Positions 56,879 through 64,000 of a DNA stretch of 64,000 nucleotides are shown one piece after another. Each line of letters begins with the position of its first letter. Within the stretch, counting starts at the first letter, position 1. The stretch lies in the NCBI RefSeq assembly GCF_005049045.1, contig NZ_SUPK01000009.1, positions 1-64,000 of the forward strand, read 5' to 3'. Origin of the DNA: Cohnella pontilimi. Its GTDB lineage: Bacteria; Bacillota; Bacilli; Paenibacillales; Paenibacillaceae. The notes beneath the pieces were generated by a model. It did not search any database, was not told where the DNA came from, and saw nothing but the letters and a program-made list of their open reading frames with translations. The translations under genes were made by a program, and so were the position numbers.

Positions 56879-58171
56879 TTACATATTGGCAATAATGGCG
56901 TCCGCAAACTCCGAGCACTTGACTTCTTTCGCGCCTTCCATCAGACGGGCGAAGTCGTAAGTGACCGTTTTGTTGTTGATGGATTTCTCCATGCCTTTGT
57001 AGATCAGATCAGCCGCTTCCAGCCAGCCGAGATGCTCGAACAGCATAACGCCGGACAGAATGACGGAGCCCGGGTTCACAACATCTTTGTCCGCATACTT
57101 CGGCGCGGTGCCGTGAGTCGCTTCAAAGATTGCATGTCCGGTGACGTAGTTGATGTTGGCGCCCGGAGCGATACCAATGCCGCCGACTTGAGCAGCCAGC
57201 GCGTCGGACAAATAGTCGCCGTTCAGGTTCAGCGTTGCGATGACGTCGAAGTCGGTCGGGCGAGTAAGAACTTGCTGCAGCGCGATGTCGGCGATGGCAT
57301 CCTTCACGAGGACTTTGCCTGCGTCAAGCGCTTCTTTCTGTGCCGCATTGGCGGCTTCTTCGCCTTTTTCGGCTTTGATGCGGTCATATTGTCCCCACGT
57401 GAAAGTGTGGTCCCCGAACTCGGTTTCGGCCACTTCGTAGCCCCAGTTTTTGAACGCGCCTTCCGTGAACTTCATGATGTTGCCTTTGTGTACCAGCGTG
57501 ACCGATTTGCGCTTATGCTTGATCGCATATTCGATCGCGGCGCGCACGAGACGCTTGGAACCATCGGACGAAACCGGCTTGATGCCGATACCGGACGTCT
57601 CAGGGAAACGGATCTTTTTCACGCCCATTTCCTTCTGGAGGAATTCGATCACTTTCTTCACGTCCGCGGACTCGGCTTGATACTCGATACCCGCGTAGAT
57701 GTCTTCCGTGTTTTCGCGGAAAATGACCATGTCGACCAGCTCCGGACGTTTCACCGGAGACGGCACACCTTGGAAGTAACGTACAGGACGCAGGCACACG
57801 TACAGGTCGAGCTCTTGGCGAAGCGCCACGTTCAAAGAACGAATGCCGCCGCCGATCGGCGTGGTGAGAGGTCCCTTGATCGCGATGATGTACTCGCGGA
57901 TCGCCGTCAGTGTGTCGTTCGGCAGCCATTCTCCGTAAGCATTGAATGCTTTCTCGCCGGCGAACACTTCGTACCAGGCGATTTGCTTTTCACCTTTGTA
58001 AGCTTTCTCCACAGCCGCGTCAAGAACGCGCTTGGACGCGCGCCAAATGTCGCGGCCCGTGCCGTCGCCTTCAATGAAAGGGATGATCGGATTGTTCGGA
58101 ACGTTCAGTTTGCCGTTGGTTACCGTAATGGGTTGGCCGGAGGTCGGCGCTGAGAATTTTTCCAATTTCAT
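56879..58171 (-). CDS. icd: Isocitrate dehydrogenase (NADP type)
   Basis: A 430-residue enzyme of the citric-acid cycle that turns isocitrate into 2-oxoglutarate. The pattern GDGTGRDIW, the substrate serine region [23 protein letters not shown], then [14 protein letters not shown] and the metal-binding AGDKVLVKD-type and [17 protein letters not shown] segments fit the NADP-dependent bacterial group. GGAGG lies before ATG 58171. It follows citZ by 95 nt. Confidence 0.97.
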   Translation of the reverse strand: MKLEKFSAPTSGQPITVTNGKLNVPNNPIIPFIEGDGTGRDIWRASKRVLDAAVEKAYKGEKQIAWYEVFAGEKAFNAYGEWLPNDTLTAIREYIIAIKGPLTTPIGGGIRSLNVALRQELDLYVCLRPVRYFQGVPSPVKRPELVDMVIFRENTEDIYAGIEYQAESADVKKVIEFLQKEMGVKKIRFPETSGIGIKPVSSDGSKRLVRAAIEYAIKHKRKSVTLVHKGNIMKFTEGAFKNWGYEVAETEFGDHTFTWGQYDRIKAEKGEEAANAAQKEALDAGKVLVKDAIADIALQQVLTRPTDFDVIATLNLNGDYLSDALAAQVGGIGIAPGANINYVTGHAIFEATHGTAPKYADKDVVNPGSVILSGVMLFEHLGWLEAADLIYKGMEKSINNKTVTYDFARLMEGAKEVKCSEFADAIIANM

Positions 58172-58266
58172 GATTCATGTTCCTCCATTCGTATATTTCG
58201 CAAGAAACCGGCGGCCGCGCCGCTGCCCCAAGCAACGGCCGACCCGCCGGTAAAAGCGTCGTGAAA

Positions 58267-59382
58267 TTATCCCCGCTCGGCGATCGGAACATAGTGCTGA
58301 TCCGCGGGACCGACGTATTCCGCGCGCGGGCGGATGAGCCGGTTGTCTTCGAACTGCTCGAGAATGTGGGCCGTCCAGCCGGATACGCGGCTGATCGCGA
58401 AGATCGGCGTAAACAGGTCGCGCGGAATACCCAGCATCGTATAGCAAGATGCAGAATAGAAGTCCACGTTCGGCTTCAAGCCTTTTTGCCCGGTGACCAA
58501 ATCTTCGATCTTTACAGACATTTCATAAAGCTTCATGTCGCCTTTCAGCTTGCCGAGCTGACGCGACATCTCCATCAGATGCTTCGCGCGCGGATCGCCG
58601 TTGCGGTACACGCGGTGCCCGAAGCCCATGATCTTTTCTTTGTTGTTCAGTTTGTTCTGGATGTAAGGTTCCACGTTGGCGATCGAACCGATCTCGTCGA
58701 GCATGACCATCACGGCTTCATTGGCTCCGCCGTGCAGCGGGCCTTTGAGCGCTCCGATCGCGGACGTCACGCCGGAATAAATATCCGACAGCGTGGCCAC
58801 GGTTACGCGGGCTGCGAAGGTCGAAGCGTTCAACTCGTGGTCGGCATGGAGAACCAACGCCTTGTCCATCGCTTCAACCGCGACGTTCGCGGGTTCCTCC
58901 CCGGTAAGCATGTAAAGGAAGTTGTGCGCAATGCCTACGCCTTTTTTCGGGGTGACCGGCTCTTTGCCTTCCCGGATGCGCGCATAAGCTGCGACGAGCG
59001 CCGGCAACTGAGCCTGCAGCTTCACCGCTTTGCGGATGTTGGCTTCGCGGCTCATATCGTTCGCTTCCGCATCGTACAGCGCCAGACTCGAAACCGCGGT
59101 GCGAAGCGCCGCCATCGCATTGCTGTTCTTCGGATATAAGCGAAGGCCTTCGATGACTTCGGCGGGTACTTTCGCATAATCGCCCAATTGGGCGATAAGC
59201 GCGTCGAGTTCCGCCCGGTTGGGCAGCTTGCCGTGCCAAAGCAAGTAAGCGACTTCTTCGAACGATGCGCGTTCGGCCAATTCGTCGATATTAATGCCTC
59301 GGTACGTAAGGACGCCGTCGATGATCGAGCTGATCGAGGACGAAGCCGCTACGATCCCTTCCAAGCCTTTGGTTGCCGTCAT
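58267..59382 (-). CDS. citZ: Citrate synthase II
   Basis: A 371-residue citrate synthase that joins oxaloacetate and acetyl-CoA. Catalytic residues are visible in LHADHELNASTFAAR (His), GPLHGGANE (His), GHRVYRNGDPRA and the late Asp region NVDFYSA. Length and start (AAAGGAGAG before ATG 59382) are those of the Bacillus CitZ group. It opens citZ-icd-mdh and is preceded by CcpC-like boxes at 59581-59617, which suggests carbon and citrate control. Confidence 0.97.
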   Translation of the reverse strand: MTATKGLEGIVAASSSISSIIDGVLTYRGINIDELAERASFEEVAYLLWHGKLPNRAELDALIAQLGDYAKVPAEVIEGLRLYPKNSNAMAALRTAVSSLALYDAEANDMSREANIRKAVKLQAQLPALVAAYARIREGKEPVTPKKGVGIAHNFLYMLTGEEPANVAVEAMDKALVLHADHELNASTFAARVTVATLSDIYSGVTSAIGALKGPLHGGANEAVMVMLDEIGSIANVEPYIQNKLNNKEKIMGFGHRVYRNGDPRAKHLMEMSRQLGKLKGDMKLYEMSVKIEDLVTGQKGLKPNVDFYSASCYTMLGIPRDLFTPIFAISRVSGWTAHILEQFEDNRLIRPRAEYVGPADQHYVPIAERG

Positions 59383-59580
59383 GAATCTCTCTCCTTTATT
59401 TCGGGAATGCCGCGCTTGCCGGCGGCACCCTCCACCTCATCTTCGTCACCGCAAAAATTCTCTCCGCGTGAGATGGAACGATGCCCGACTCCGAAAAATC
59501 GCGCAAATCGCAAATATTCCAAGGTTTTCGTGCCTTTTTCATGATAAACGATTTTCAGGACGAAAGAAACCGAGGGACAT

Positions 59581-59617
59581 ATAAAAATGCTTTATCGGCA
59601 CCATAAAGGTTCTTTTA
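59581..59617. promoter_or_regulatory. CcpC-like boxes upstream of citZ
   Basis: ATAA-N7-TTAT occurs at 59581-59595, an exact match to the symmetric CcpC site known for citZ and citB in B. subtilis, and a half-matching ATAA-N7-TTTA follows at 59603-59617, 22 bp on, that is two helical turns. They lie about 200 bp upstream of the citZ ATG. I could not fix the promoter between. Confidence 0.62.
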
Positions 59618-59664
59618 CCGCAGGCCGCCTCTAATTATTCATACCCATTGGCTAAGGCGGAGTT

Positions 59665-60069
59665 TCACCATCTGTACGGCCCTCTGCGAATAGTGAAAGA
59701 CCCGGAACGGATTTTGCGTTCAAGCCAGCGATACAGCCATAGCCGGTAAACCGGACGGGTAATCGGAAGCAGCAGTGTCACGCCCACGATATCGGAAATG
59801 AAACCGGGCATCATGAGCAGCAATCCTCCCGCAAGCACGCACAATCCGTCCAGCATCGCCCGGCCGGGCACCTGTCCGGCTTCCATTTGCCGCTGCGCCT
59901 GCAGCCATACTTTGCGGCCTTCGGAACGCGCCAGAGCCGCTCCGGCGAAGCCGGTCAGCAGCAACAGCGCGAAAGTGGGCCATCCGCCGATGTGCCGGCC
60001 CATTTCGATGATCCCCCATATCTCAGCGGCGGGGATCAAAATGATCAATATGGCCAGCCATTTGTACAT
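59665..60069 (-). CDS. fxsA: FxsA-family membrane protein
   Basis: A 134-residue protein with helices MYKWLAILIILIPAAEIWGII, TFALLLLTGFAGAALAR and GLLLMMPGFISDIVGVTLLL, the last being the FxsA core motif, and a basic Arg/Tyr-rich cytoplasmic tail. The E. coli relative overcomes phage T7 exclusion by F; the Bacillus role is unknown. ATG 60069 follows AAAGGAGGG; the frame extends upstream without support. In B. subtilis a related gene lies in the same pyk-citZ interval. Confidence 0.92.
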   Translation of the reverse strand: MYKWLAILIILIPAAEIWGIIEMGRHIGGWPTFALLLLTGFAGAALARSEGRKVWLQAQRQMEAGQVPGRAMLDGLCVLAGGLLLMMPGFISDIVGVTLLLPITRPVYRLWLYRWLERKIRSGSFTIRRGPYRW

Positions 60070-60085
60070 CCGGCGGCTCCCTCCT

Positions 60086-60565
60086 TTAATCGGACGGCTG
60101 CTCCCCCTGAACGAGCGCCTGAAGCTTTGAATAAAACTCGGGCAATTCCCGGTCCAATCGTACCGGCTTCCAAGCGGCATTCACCCAAACATGGCGCGTC
60201 GCGCCTCTCACCAGCGATTCTCCGGGAGGGTCGTCTCCGCGGTATAAAGTCCCATGCACCGAAGCAAGATCGCCGGCCACGATGACAGATTCGAAACGGA
60301 CCCGCAAAGGCGTCATGTCGGTCATACAGGTACATACGGTGACCCAGTCGTCATATTGCGCAGGCTGCAGGAACGCCGCTTCCATGTGCGTCACGGGCAG
60401 CAACAGTCCCTTTTGCTCCATCTCCCGGTAGGAGATGCCCGCTTGGCGCACCCATTCCGTGCGGCCGATCTCGAACCAGTTCAGGTAGTTGGCATGGTAG
60501 ACGACCTTCATTTGATCCGTCTCCTGATACCGGACCCGCAGCGTGTGCAAATGCCATGTTTTCAT
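60086..60565 (-). CDS. YbgC/4HBT-type acyl-CoA thioesterase
   Basis: A 159-residue hotdog-fold thioesterase: YQETDQMKVVYHANYLNWFEIGRTEWVR holds the catalytic Asp and the YHANY motif of the 4-hydroxybenzoyl-CoA/YbgC family. ATG 60565 (MKTWHLHTLRVR) is chosen; its ribosome site is not ideal (GGGAGGG lies 13 nt away) and a TTG 24 nt earlier would sit in that site. The substrate is probably a short acyl-CoA or an acyl-ACP. It is placed 16 nt upstream of fxsA. Confidence 0.9.
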   Translation of the reverse strand: MKTWHLHTLRVRYQETDQMKVVYHANYLNWFEIGRTEWVRQAGISYREMEQKGLLLPVTHMEAAFLQPAQYDDWVTVCTCMTDMTPLRVRFESVIVAGDLASVHGTLYRGDDPPGESLVRGATRHVWVNAAWKPVRLDRELPEFYSKLQALVQGEQPSD

Positions 60566-60595
60566 TTTTGCCGTCTTTCCCTCCCGCAATTGCGG

Positions 60596-60625
60596 CGAAA
60601 GCGACGGCCATTGCCGTCGCTTTCG
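60596..60625 (-). terminator. Hairpin downstream of pyk
   Basis: A perfect 13-bp stem CGAAAGCGACGGC and its complement around CATT. The plus-strand side has the better T-rich tail; on the minus strand it lies 34 nt past the pyk stop with a modest tail, so termination may be partial. Confidence 0.65.
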
Positions 60626-60658
60626 TTTGCATTTTCAATACCGGTTGTACCGGGGAGC

Positions 60659-62413
60659 TTACAGTACCTTGGCTTGTCCGGAGTATATGACGCCTTTTTC
60701 GGCATACAAAGTGACTTCCATGCCGTCACGCAGCAGTTTCGTCGCATTGTCGACCCCGACGATGACCGGAATGCCCAGGTTGAGGCCTACAACCGCGGCG
60801 TGGCAAGTAATGCCGCCGCATTCGGTGATGACCGCCGCCGCTTTCTCGAAAGCCGGCATATAGTCTTTATCCGTAGAAGGAGCAACCAAAATCGCACCGG
60901 AAGTCATTTTGCGGATGGCTTCCTCTGGATTGGATGCCGTGATGACTTTGCCAGTGGCGCTTTGCGAACCGATGCCTTGTCCTTGCGCGATCAAGTCGCC
61001 GACGTTTTGGATTTTGATCAGGTTCGTCGTGCCGGAGCGGCCGACCGGAACACCAGCTGTAATGACAATCGTGTCGCCCAAGCGGACAAGCCCGGACTCC
61101 ATGGCACCTTGCACAGCGGTATCGATCAAACCGTCCGTCGTCTCCGCCATCGTTCCCTTAACCGGGATCGCTCCCCATACAAGCTGCAAACGGCGCATGA
61201 TCTGTTCGGAAGGTGTGACCGCGATGATCGGCGCTTTCGGACGGTACTTGGACACCATACGCGCCGTATAACCGCTCTCCGTGGCCGTCACGATGGCTTT
61301 GGCATCCAGATCGAGCGCGGAATTCGCCACCGCCTGGCTGATCGCCTCGGTTACGGATGTTTGCTGTGCATTGGCCTGTTTCATGAAAATTTCACGGAAA
61401 TGCAGCGCCGACTCGGCGCGTTCTGCGATACGGGACATCGTGAGAACCGATTCCACCGGGTATTTGCCCGCTGCGGTTTCGCCGGACAGCATGATCGCGT
61501 CGGTGCCGTCGAAAATCGCGTTGGCGACGTCGGAAGCTTCCGCACGCGTCGGACGAGGGTTGCGCTGCATCGAATCCAGCATCTGTGTGGCCGTAATGAC
61601 CGGTTTGCCGGCGCGGTTACATTTTTCGATCATTTGCTTTTGCACCAGCGGCACTTCTTCCGCCGGAATCTCGACCCCGAGGTCTCCGCGTGCCACCATC
61701 AGGCCGTCGGACACTTCCAAAATCTCGTCGAGATTGTCAACGCCTTGCTGATTCTCGATTTTCGAAATGATTTGAATGTGGCGGGCGTCATGGCGCTCCA
61801 ACAGCTCGCGTATTTCGAGTACATCGCTTGCGCGGCGCACGAAGGAGGCGGCGATAAAGTCAATGCCCATTTCAATACCGAACTTGATGTCGCCGATGTC
61901 TTTCTCCGTCAGCCCGGGCATGGAGATCGCCACTCCGGGGACGTTGACGCCCTTCTTGCTCTTGATCGGCCCGCTGTTCACGATTTGGCATTTGATTTCC
62001 GTTCCTTGGATGTCCACAACCGTAAGACCGATCAGGCCGTCGTCTATCAGAATGGTAGAACCAACATGCACGTCGCCCGGCAGCTCTTTGTACGTGACCG
62101 GGATGCGGTCTTTGTCGCCTTCGATTTCCTGGGTCGTCAGCGTAATGTACTCGTCCTGAACAAGTTCGATCGGCTCTTGCTTCAGCTTGCCGAGACGAAT
62201 TTCCGGTCCTTTGGTATCGAGCAAAATGGCGACGGTTTTGTTCACTTCCTTGCTGGCTTGCCGAATCGCCTTGATTCGGTTGCCGTGCTCCTCGAAGTCA
62301 CCGTGCGAAAAGTTCAGACGGGCAACGTTCATGCCGGCCACGATCAATTTCTTCGTGTTCTCCAGCGATTCGCTGGAAGGGCCGATGGTACAGACGATTT
62401 TTGTTTTGCGCAT
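60659..62413 (-). CDS. pyk: Pyruvate kinase
   Basis: A 584-residue glycolytic enzyme making pyruvate and ATP from PEP and ADP. The N-terminal [20 protein letters not shown] and [22 protein letters not shown], the active-site helix [22 protein letters not shown] and the Ser/Thr loop GETAAGKYP are intact. The extra C-terminal domain of about 110 residues ([41 protein letters not shown]) is the PEP-utiliser-like domain typical of Bacillales. GGAGG precedes ATG 62413. Confidence 0.98.
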   Translation of the reverse strand: MRKTKIVCTIGPSSESLENTKKLIVAGMNVARLNFSHGDFEEHGNRIKAIRQASKEVNKTVAILLDTKGPEIRLGKLKQEPIELVQDEYITLTTQEIEGDKDRIPVTYKELPGDVHVGSTILIDDGLIGLTVVDIQGTEIKCQIVNSGPIKSKKGVNVPGVAISMPGLTEKDIGDIKFGIEMGIDFIAASFVRRASDVLEIRELLERHDARHIQIISKIENQQGVDNLDEILEVSDGLMVARGDLGVEIPAEEVPLVQKQMIEKCNRAGKPVITATQMLDSMQRNPRPTRAEASDVANAIFDGTDAIMLSGETAAGKYPVESVLTMSRIAERAESALHFREIFMKQANAQQTSVTEAISQAVANSALDLDAKAIVTATESGYTARMVSKYRPKAPIIAVTPSEQIMRRLQLVWGAIPVKGTMAETTDGLIDTAVQGAMESGLVRLGDTIVITAGVPVGRSGTTNLIKIQNVGDLIAQGQGIGSQSATGKVITASNPEEAIRKMTSGAILVAPSTDKDYMPAFEKAAAVITECGGITCHAAVVGLNLGIPVIVGVDNATKLLRDGMEVTLYAEKGVIYSGQAKVL

Positions 62414-62534
62414 GGTTTCTTTTTCCTCCGTTTATCCATCCAAGGGCTTAAATCTGAAAACTACCATACACGATTCCTGTCGAAAAGTACAGTAAGCGAC
62501 TAGGAAACCATGCATGGCAGTTTCGGGTGAAACG

Positions 62535-63521
62535 TCAATTATCGATTGCCGCTTCCGGTTCCGCTGCGGCGGTGGTAAAGGCGCCGATTTTGCGGAATTT
62601 CGCATAACGGTCTTCGATCAATTCGGCGGACGACATCAGCATCAGTTGCTGTAGCTGGCGCCAGACCGCTTCCCGAATGGCCGAGGCTTGCTTCTCGACG
62701 TCGCGGTGGGCGCCGCCTTGCGGTTCGGGAATGATTTCTTCGATGACGCCGAAATCCAGGAGGTGCTTGGCGGTGATTTTCATCGCTTCCGCCGCTTGGT
62801 CGGCTTTGGAGGCATCCTTCCACAGGATGGAGGCCGCTCCGTTCGGCGAAATAACCGAATAGATGGAATTCTCTAGCATAAGTACCCGGTTCCCTACGCC
62901 TAACGCGAGCGCGCCGCCGCTGCCGCCTTCCCCAATGACCACACAAATGATCGGAACACCGAACATGGCCATTTCGTGCAAGTTGCGGGCGATCGCCTCG
63001 GATTGTCCCCGCTCCTCAGCAGTATCGCCAGGATAGGCACCTTTTGTATCAATGAACGTAATAATCGGGCGTCCGAACTTGTTAGCTTGCTTCATGAACC
63101 GCAGCGCCTTGCGGAATCCTTCCGGATGCGGGCTGCCGAAGAAACGCTGAATGTTGTCCTTCGTATCTTTGCCGCGCTGATGGCCGACCAAGGTAACCGG
63201 CACGCCGTTCAGCTTGGCCAAACCGCCGACGATCGCCAAATCGTCCGCAAACACGCGGTCGCCGTGAAGCTCGATGAAATCCGTGAAAATATGCGGAATA
63301 TAGTCCAGCGTCGTCGGCCGCGCATGGTGCCGAGCGAGATGCATGATCTGCGCGGCGGTCAAATTGCTGTAGATCTCTTGCTCCAGCTCTTTGTATTTCT
63401 GTTCCAGTCGGCTGATCTCATCCGTAAAATCGATTTGTTTCTCGGCGCCAAAATGTTTCAGTTCGTCGATTTTTTTGCGGAGCTCGGCTAACGGCTTCTC
63501 AAAGGGGAGCTCATTCGACAT
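62535..63521 (-). CDS. accA: Acetyl-CoA carboxylase carboxyltransferase alpha
   Basis: A 328-residue subunit of acetyl-CoA carboxylase; with AccD it moves the carboxyl group from biotin to acetyl-CoA for fatty acid synthesis. An N-terminal coiled coil ([31 protein letters not shown]) precedes the crotonase-like domain with [16 protein letters not shown] and [15 protein letters not shown] 63521 (MSNELPFEK) follows AAAGGGG and overlaps the accD 3' end by 11 nt. The following pyk gene lies 121 bp further; pfkA, which lies here in B. subtilis, is absent. Confidence 0.97.
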   Translation of the reverse strand: MSNELPFEKPLAELRKKIDELKHFGAEKQIDFTDEISRLEQKYKELEQEIYSNLTAAQIMHLARHHARPTTLDYIPHIFTDFIELHGDRVFADDLAIVGGLAKLNGVPVTLVGHQRGKDTKDNIQRFFGSPHPEGFRKALRFMKQANKFGRPIITFIDTKGAYPGDTAEERGQSEAIARNLHEMAMFGVPIICVVIGEGGSGGALALGVGNRVLMLENSIYSVISPNGAASILWKDASKADQAAEAMKITAKHLLDFGVIEEIIPEPQGGAHRDVEKQASAIREAVWRQLQQLMLMSSAELIEDRYAKFRKIGAFTTAAAEPEAAIDN

Positions 63522-64000
63522 CGGATGGTTCCCCTTTCCCTGCATGCATGTCGAGCAGCTTGGTCAAAAACGTTTTCATTTCCTTACGATGCACCACTTT
63601 GTCCAGCTGGCCGTGCTTAAGGTTGAACTCGGCGGTCTGGAAATTGTCGGGCAGCTTTTGACGGATCGTTTGTTCGATGACGATACGGCCGGCGAATCCC
63701 ACAATCGCGCCGGGCTCGGCCAAATTGTAATCCCCGAGGCTGGCGAAGCTGGCGGAGACGCCGCCGAGCGTCGGATCCGTAAAGACGGAAATGAACAAAC
63801 CGCCCTGTTCCTGAAACCGCGCGAGAGCGGCGCTTGTTTTGGCCATCTGCATCAGGCTCAAAATACTCTCTTGCATGCGAGCCCCGCCCGATGTCGAGAA
63901 GAGGATCAGCGGGAGCCGCTTCTCCGTGGCATGTTCGATCGCCCGGGTCACTTTCTCGCCGACGACGGATCCCATAGAGCCGCTGAAAAAGTCAAAGCTC
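63511..64000 (-). CDS. accD: Acetyl-CoA carboxylase carboxyltransferase beta (partial)
   Basis: The C-terminal 163 residues of AccD; the 5' part, including the zinc ribbon, lies beyond the right edge of the window. Recognisable segments are [56 protein letters not shown] and [16 protein letters not shown]. It overlaps the accA start by 11 nt, as expected for the coupled accD-accA pair. Confidence 0.97.
   Translation of the reverse strand, partial: SFDFFSGSMGSVVGEKVTRAIEHATEKRLPLILFSTSGGARMQESILSLMQMAKTSAALARFQEQGGLFISVFTDPTLGGVSASFASLGDYNLAEPGAIVGFAGRIVIEQTIRQKLPDNFQTAEFNLKHGQLDKVVHRKEMKTFLTKLLDMHAGKGEPSDVE

Noticed and set aside
57600-57929. Extra frames within icd
   Set aside because: Alternative frames of a well-conserved gene, with no start site of their own.
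60254-62503. 749-codon plus-strand frame opposite pyk
   Set aside because: Antisense shadow; pyk is unmistakable on the other strand.

Overview
The window looks like chromosomal DNA from an endospore-forming Firmicute of the Paenibacillaceae type (Paenibacillus, Cohnella or a close relative). The evidence is a Bacillales-type 16S rRNA 5' end and leader, an alpha/beta SASP, CotF-like coat proteins, YtaF, and a core gene order (accD-accA-pyk-citZ-icd-mdh-phoR/phoP-polA-mutM-ytaF-coaE-nrdR) that follows the Bacillus subtilis region with local changes. Most genes are moderately GC-rich. One short segment near 11.2-12.0 kb is clearly AT-rich. Nearly everything from 14 kb to the right end is on the minus strand.

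Layout. 0-0.7 kb: 5' end of a 16S gene with two near-identical tandem promoters. 0.7-4.8 kb: nucleoside transporter, DUF3846 protein, CotF-like pair, LD-carboxypeptidase and small coat-like proteins. 5-9.3 kb: arsenic island (ArsB/NhaD-like pump, then arsR-arsI-arsB-arsC) with three identical-format ArsR operators. 9.3-14.4 kb: accessory patch with a DUF421 protein, a double VOC protein, an AT-rich SDR gene behind five 13-bp repeats, remnants of a LuxR regulator, a histidine kinase and a membrane protein, a thioredoxin-reductase-like enzyme with an Rrf2 regulator that seems to start at ATA, and tRNA-Ala. 14.7-19.4 kb: BMP-type nucleoside ABC importer. 19.6-26.1 kb: nrdR, SASP, lytic transglycosylase, coaE, ytaF, mutM, polA. 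26.2-29.8 kb: two c-di-GMP-type proteins. 30-40.3 kb: two complete pst operons in tandem, the second led by a secreted stalk/beta-propeller protein. 40.6-45.3 kb: sugar or inositol-type oxidation cluster with an AraC regulator, and a small protein with a FliM-like N-terminus. 45.5-48.2 kb: phoP and phoR in unusual order. 48.2-55.4 kb: fumarase, a YfbR-like nucleotidase, exporters, HflC/HflK. 55.6-64 kb: mdh, icd, citZ, fxsA, thioesterase, pyk, accA, accD (partial).

How the genes work together. The strongest theme is phosphate starvation. The sensor pair PhoR/PhoP and both Pst importers lie within 20 kb, and I can read PhoP-type direct repeats (TTNACA-like hexamers at 11-bp pitch) upstream of phoP, upstream of the first pstS, inside the second pst operon before pstB, and more weakly before the stalk protein. 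A second theme is arsenic detoxification, a natural companion of phosphate uptake because arsenate enters through phosphate transporters. A third is central carbon flow: acetyl-CoA carboxylase, pyruvate kinase, citrate synthase, isocitrate, malate and fumarate enzymes, with a CcpC-like site before citZ. I found no CRISPR array, insertion sequence, prophage or biosynthetic cluster.
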